From: Bacillota bacterium
Lineage (GTDB): Bacteria > Bacillota > Clostridia > Acetivibrionales > DTU013
DNA: 64,000 nucleotides
Assembly: GCA_023435305.1 (NCBI GenBank)
Contig: JAEYRV010000016.1
Location: 6,327 to 70,326 of the forward strand
Reading direction: 5' to 3'
The notes beneath the pieces were generated by a model. That model did no database searches and had not been told where the DNA came from. It was given only the letters and a program-made list of their open reading frames with translations. A program made the position numbers and the translations under genes. Each line of letters begins with the position of its first letter. Within the stretch, counting starts at the first letter, position 1. Shown piece after piece: positions 62,684 through 64,000 of the stretch.

Positions 62684-63751
62684 ATGCAAATATTTTCAAT
62701 TATTATGGCCGGTGGCGGCGGAACACGATTCTGGCCTCTGTCAAGGCAGTGCAAGCCGAAACAGCTTCTGAACCTTGGCGGAAACGATGTTATGATCAAT
62801 GAAACTATTAAACGCAATACCGCTGTAGTTCCACTTGAAAACACATATATCGTGACTAACCAATCACAGGGAGATATATTAAAAGAAATGTTGCTGGCAG
62901 GCGTTCCACATGAAAATGTTTTACTGGAACCTGTAGGCAGAAATACCACCGCCTGCATTGCTTATGCCGCTTCAAAAATTCACAAGCTTCATGGTGACAG
63001 TATCATTTGCATATTCCCTTCCGATGCATATATCAACGAAGAAGAGGAATACCATGACGCGTTACGCCTGGCTGCTGAATATGCGTCCTCAAATGATTAC
63101 TTTGTAGCATTGGGAATCCGCCCAAGCTTTGCTGCAACAGGATATGGGTATATAAGGTTCGACAAGTCTGCCGCCATAGATGGGGTACATTTTGTTGAAG
63201 AATTCATTGAAAAGCCAGGTCTGGAAAGAGCAAAGGAATACCTGAAGTCCGGCAATTACTTATGGAACAGTGGTATACTGATCTGCCGGACCGCTGTGAT
63301 TCTCGATAACATCCGAAGATTCCTGCCCAAGCTCCACAAACATATCGAAGCCTTAAGCGAGTACTACGGCACCGAGCTTGAAGCAGAAAAGCTGGACGCC
63401 ATTTATCCTTTACTGCAGAGCATATCCGTCGATTATGGAATTTTAGAGCGAAGTGACGATGTACGAGTCATACCGGGTGATTTCGGCTGGAACGACGTAG
63501 GTTCGTGGGATATGCTTGGCGTTGTATATCCGCCCGATGAAAACGGAAATATCATCAGGACTGAGCATGTTGGCATAGACACAAAAAACACCATCGTCTA
63601 CGGAAATTCATTGATCACAACCATCGGTGTGGAAAACATGATCATCATAGAATCGGATGGTGCTCTTCTGATCTGTCCCAAATCCAGAGCCCAGGAGGTA
63701 AAGGACATCGTCGGGCTGCTGAAGGAGCAGGGTAAGCTGCAGTATTTGTGA
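62684..63751 (+). CDS. manC: Mannose-1-phosphate guanylyltransferase
   Basis: 355 residues from the ATG at 62684, which has TTGGAGGG upstream; the open frame extends to 62621 without a site. Nucleotidyltransferase signature MAGGGGTRFWPLSR with KPKQLLNLGG, VGRNTTACIAYAA, FPSDAYINEEEEY, EFIEKPG and GDFGWNDVGSWDML. It makes GDP-mannose from mannose-1-phosphate and GTP. No phosphomannose isomerase domain is attached. It faces a Wzz-like gene, so it likely feeds exopolysaccharide or envelope glycan. Confidence 0.93.
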   Translation: MQIFSIIMAGGGGTRFWPLSRQCKPKQLLNLGGNDVMINETIKRNTAVVPLENTYIVTNQSQGDILKEMLLAGVPHENVLLEPVGRNTTACIAYAASKIHKLHGDSIICIFPSDAYINEEEEYHDALRLAAEYASSNDYFVALGIRPSFAATGYGYIRFDKSAAIDGVHFVEEFIEKPGLERAKEYLKSGNYLWNSGILICRTAVILDNIRRFLPKLHKHIEALSEYYGTELEAEKLDAIYPLLQSISVDYGILERSDDVRVIPGDFGWNDVGSWDMLGVVYPPDENGNIIRTEHVGIDTKNTIVYGNSLITTIGVENMIIIESDGALLICPKSRAQEVKDIVGLLKEQGKLQYL

Positions 63752-63775
63752 GGCAATATTTGTGAGGCAGTATTT

Positions 63776-64000
63776 CTATCTTGTGTGCATACTGCCATTC
63801 TCTGCTTCCAGTCTTGCCTGCACATCTTCCACTGCCTTAGCTTCAGCCGCTGCCTTCCCCTCATCAATAGCTTTAGCTTTAGCTTCAGCCACGAGCTGAC
63901 TCTTAACGTAATCAACAATAAGGATTAGTACGATGGCACTCACAATCCCAGCCAGAAAACTAATTGCTATGTTCCGAAGCGGCTTCGGGCTGTCAGGTTT
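63776..64000 (-). CDS. Wzz-like polysaccharide chain-length/export protein, C-terminal part
   Basis: 74 codons are visible before the window ends. The Pro-rich lead (KPDSPKPLRN) and following helix (IAISFLAGIVSAIVLILIVD) are the hallmark of the second membrane helix of Wzz/PCP proteins. An Ala/Glu/Lys-rich cytoplasmic tail follows (AEAKAKAIDEGKAAAEAKAV). It would set polysaccharide chain length with a partner tyrosine kinase. Convergent with manC. Confidence 0.75.
   Translation of the reverse strand, partial: KPDSPKPLRNIAISFLAGIVSAIVLILIVDYVKSQLVAEAKAKAIDEGKAAAEAKAVEDVQARLEAENGSMHTR

Overview
The window looks like the chromosome of an anaerobic, Gram-positive, low-to-moderate G+C member of the Clostridia. 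The evidence is a complete six-gene rnf operon (ferredoxin:NAD+ oxidoreductase), three surface proteins ending in S-layer homology (SLH) domains, ECF-type vitamin S components (ThiT under a TPP riboswitch, and QueT), strong AGGAGG ribosome binding sites, and SecA, YerC and Sec/lipoprotein signals of Firmicutes type. I cannot name a species.

Layout. 1-787: the start of a membrane protein and a small MITE-like inverted-repeat element. 787-16979: a decayed accessory zone. It holds a degraded IS3-family element, a MalT-like LuxR regulator, a 1.36 kaa GLUG/SLH surface protein, a DUF2442 gene, IS66 and IS21 scraps bracketing a beta-rich gene fragment, a DEAD-box helicase pseudogene, a WYL regulator divergent from an S51 peptidase, and a group II intron with its reverse transcriptase. 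16976-31429: a 14.4 kb integrative mobilizable element (IME) in the 3' end of tRNA-Val(GAC). It carries an integrase, an excisionase-like protein, a DUF6076 protein, MobC/MobA, a RepA_N-like initiator with iteron-like repeats, an oriT-like hairpin cluster, TnpV, and as cargo a Fic protein, a TetR regulator and a 2.1 kaa repeat-rich SLH surface protein. The tRNA's own terminator occurs twice (787-839 and 16927-16979), which suggests repeated integration at this tRNA.

31.4-64 kb is mostly core chromosome: a zinc-ribbon protein, an FAD oxidoreductase, thiT, queT, rnfCDGEAB, a GH18-SLH hydrolase, thrC, a run of yerC - secreted Ser-rich protein - secA - folC - TPR membrane protein, a GNAT-like protein, a family 2/21 glycosyltransferase, three tandem paralogous solute-binding lipoproteins, tRNA-Gly and tRNA-Arg behind a consensus promoter, a coiled-coil membrane protein, a MATE transporter, mannose-1-phosphate guanylyltransferase and the end of a Wzz-like polysaccharide chain-length protein.

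How it fits together: Rnf couples ferredoxin oxidation to an ion gradient that can drive uptake and efflux systems. The SLH proteins, the GH18-SLH hydrolase, the glycosyltransferase, ManC and Wzz all serve the cell envelope. The IME can integrate, excise and probably be mobilized by a helper conjugative element, and it would carry an envelope protein as cargo. Many start sites below were moved downstream to a Met/Val/Leu codon with a good ribosome binding site; each entry says so.
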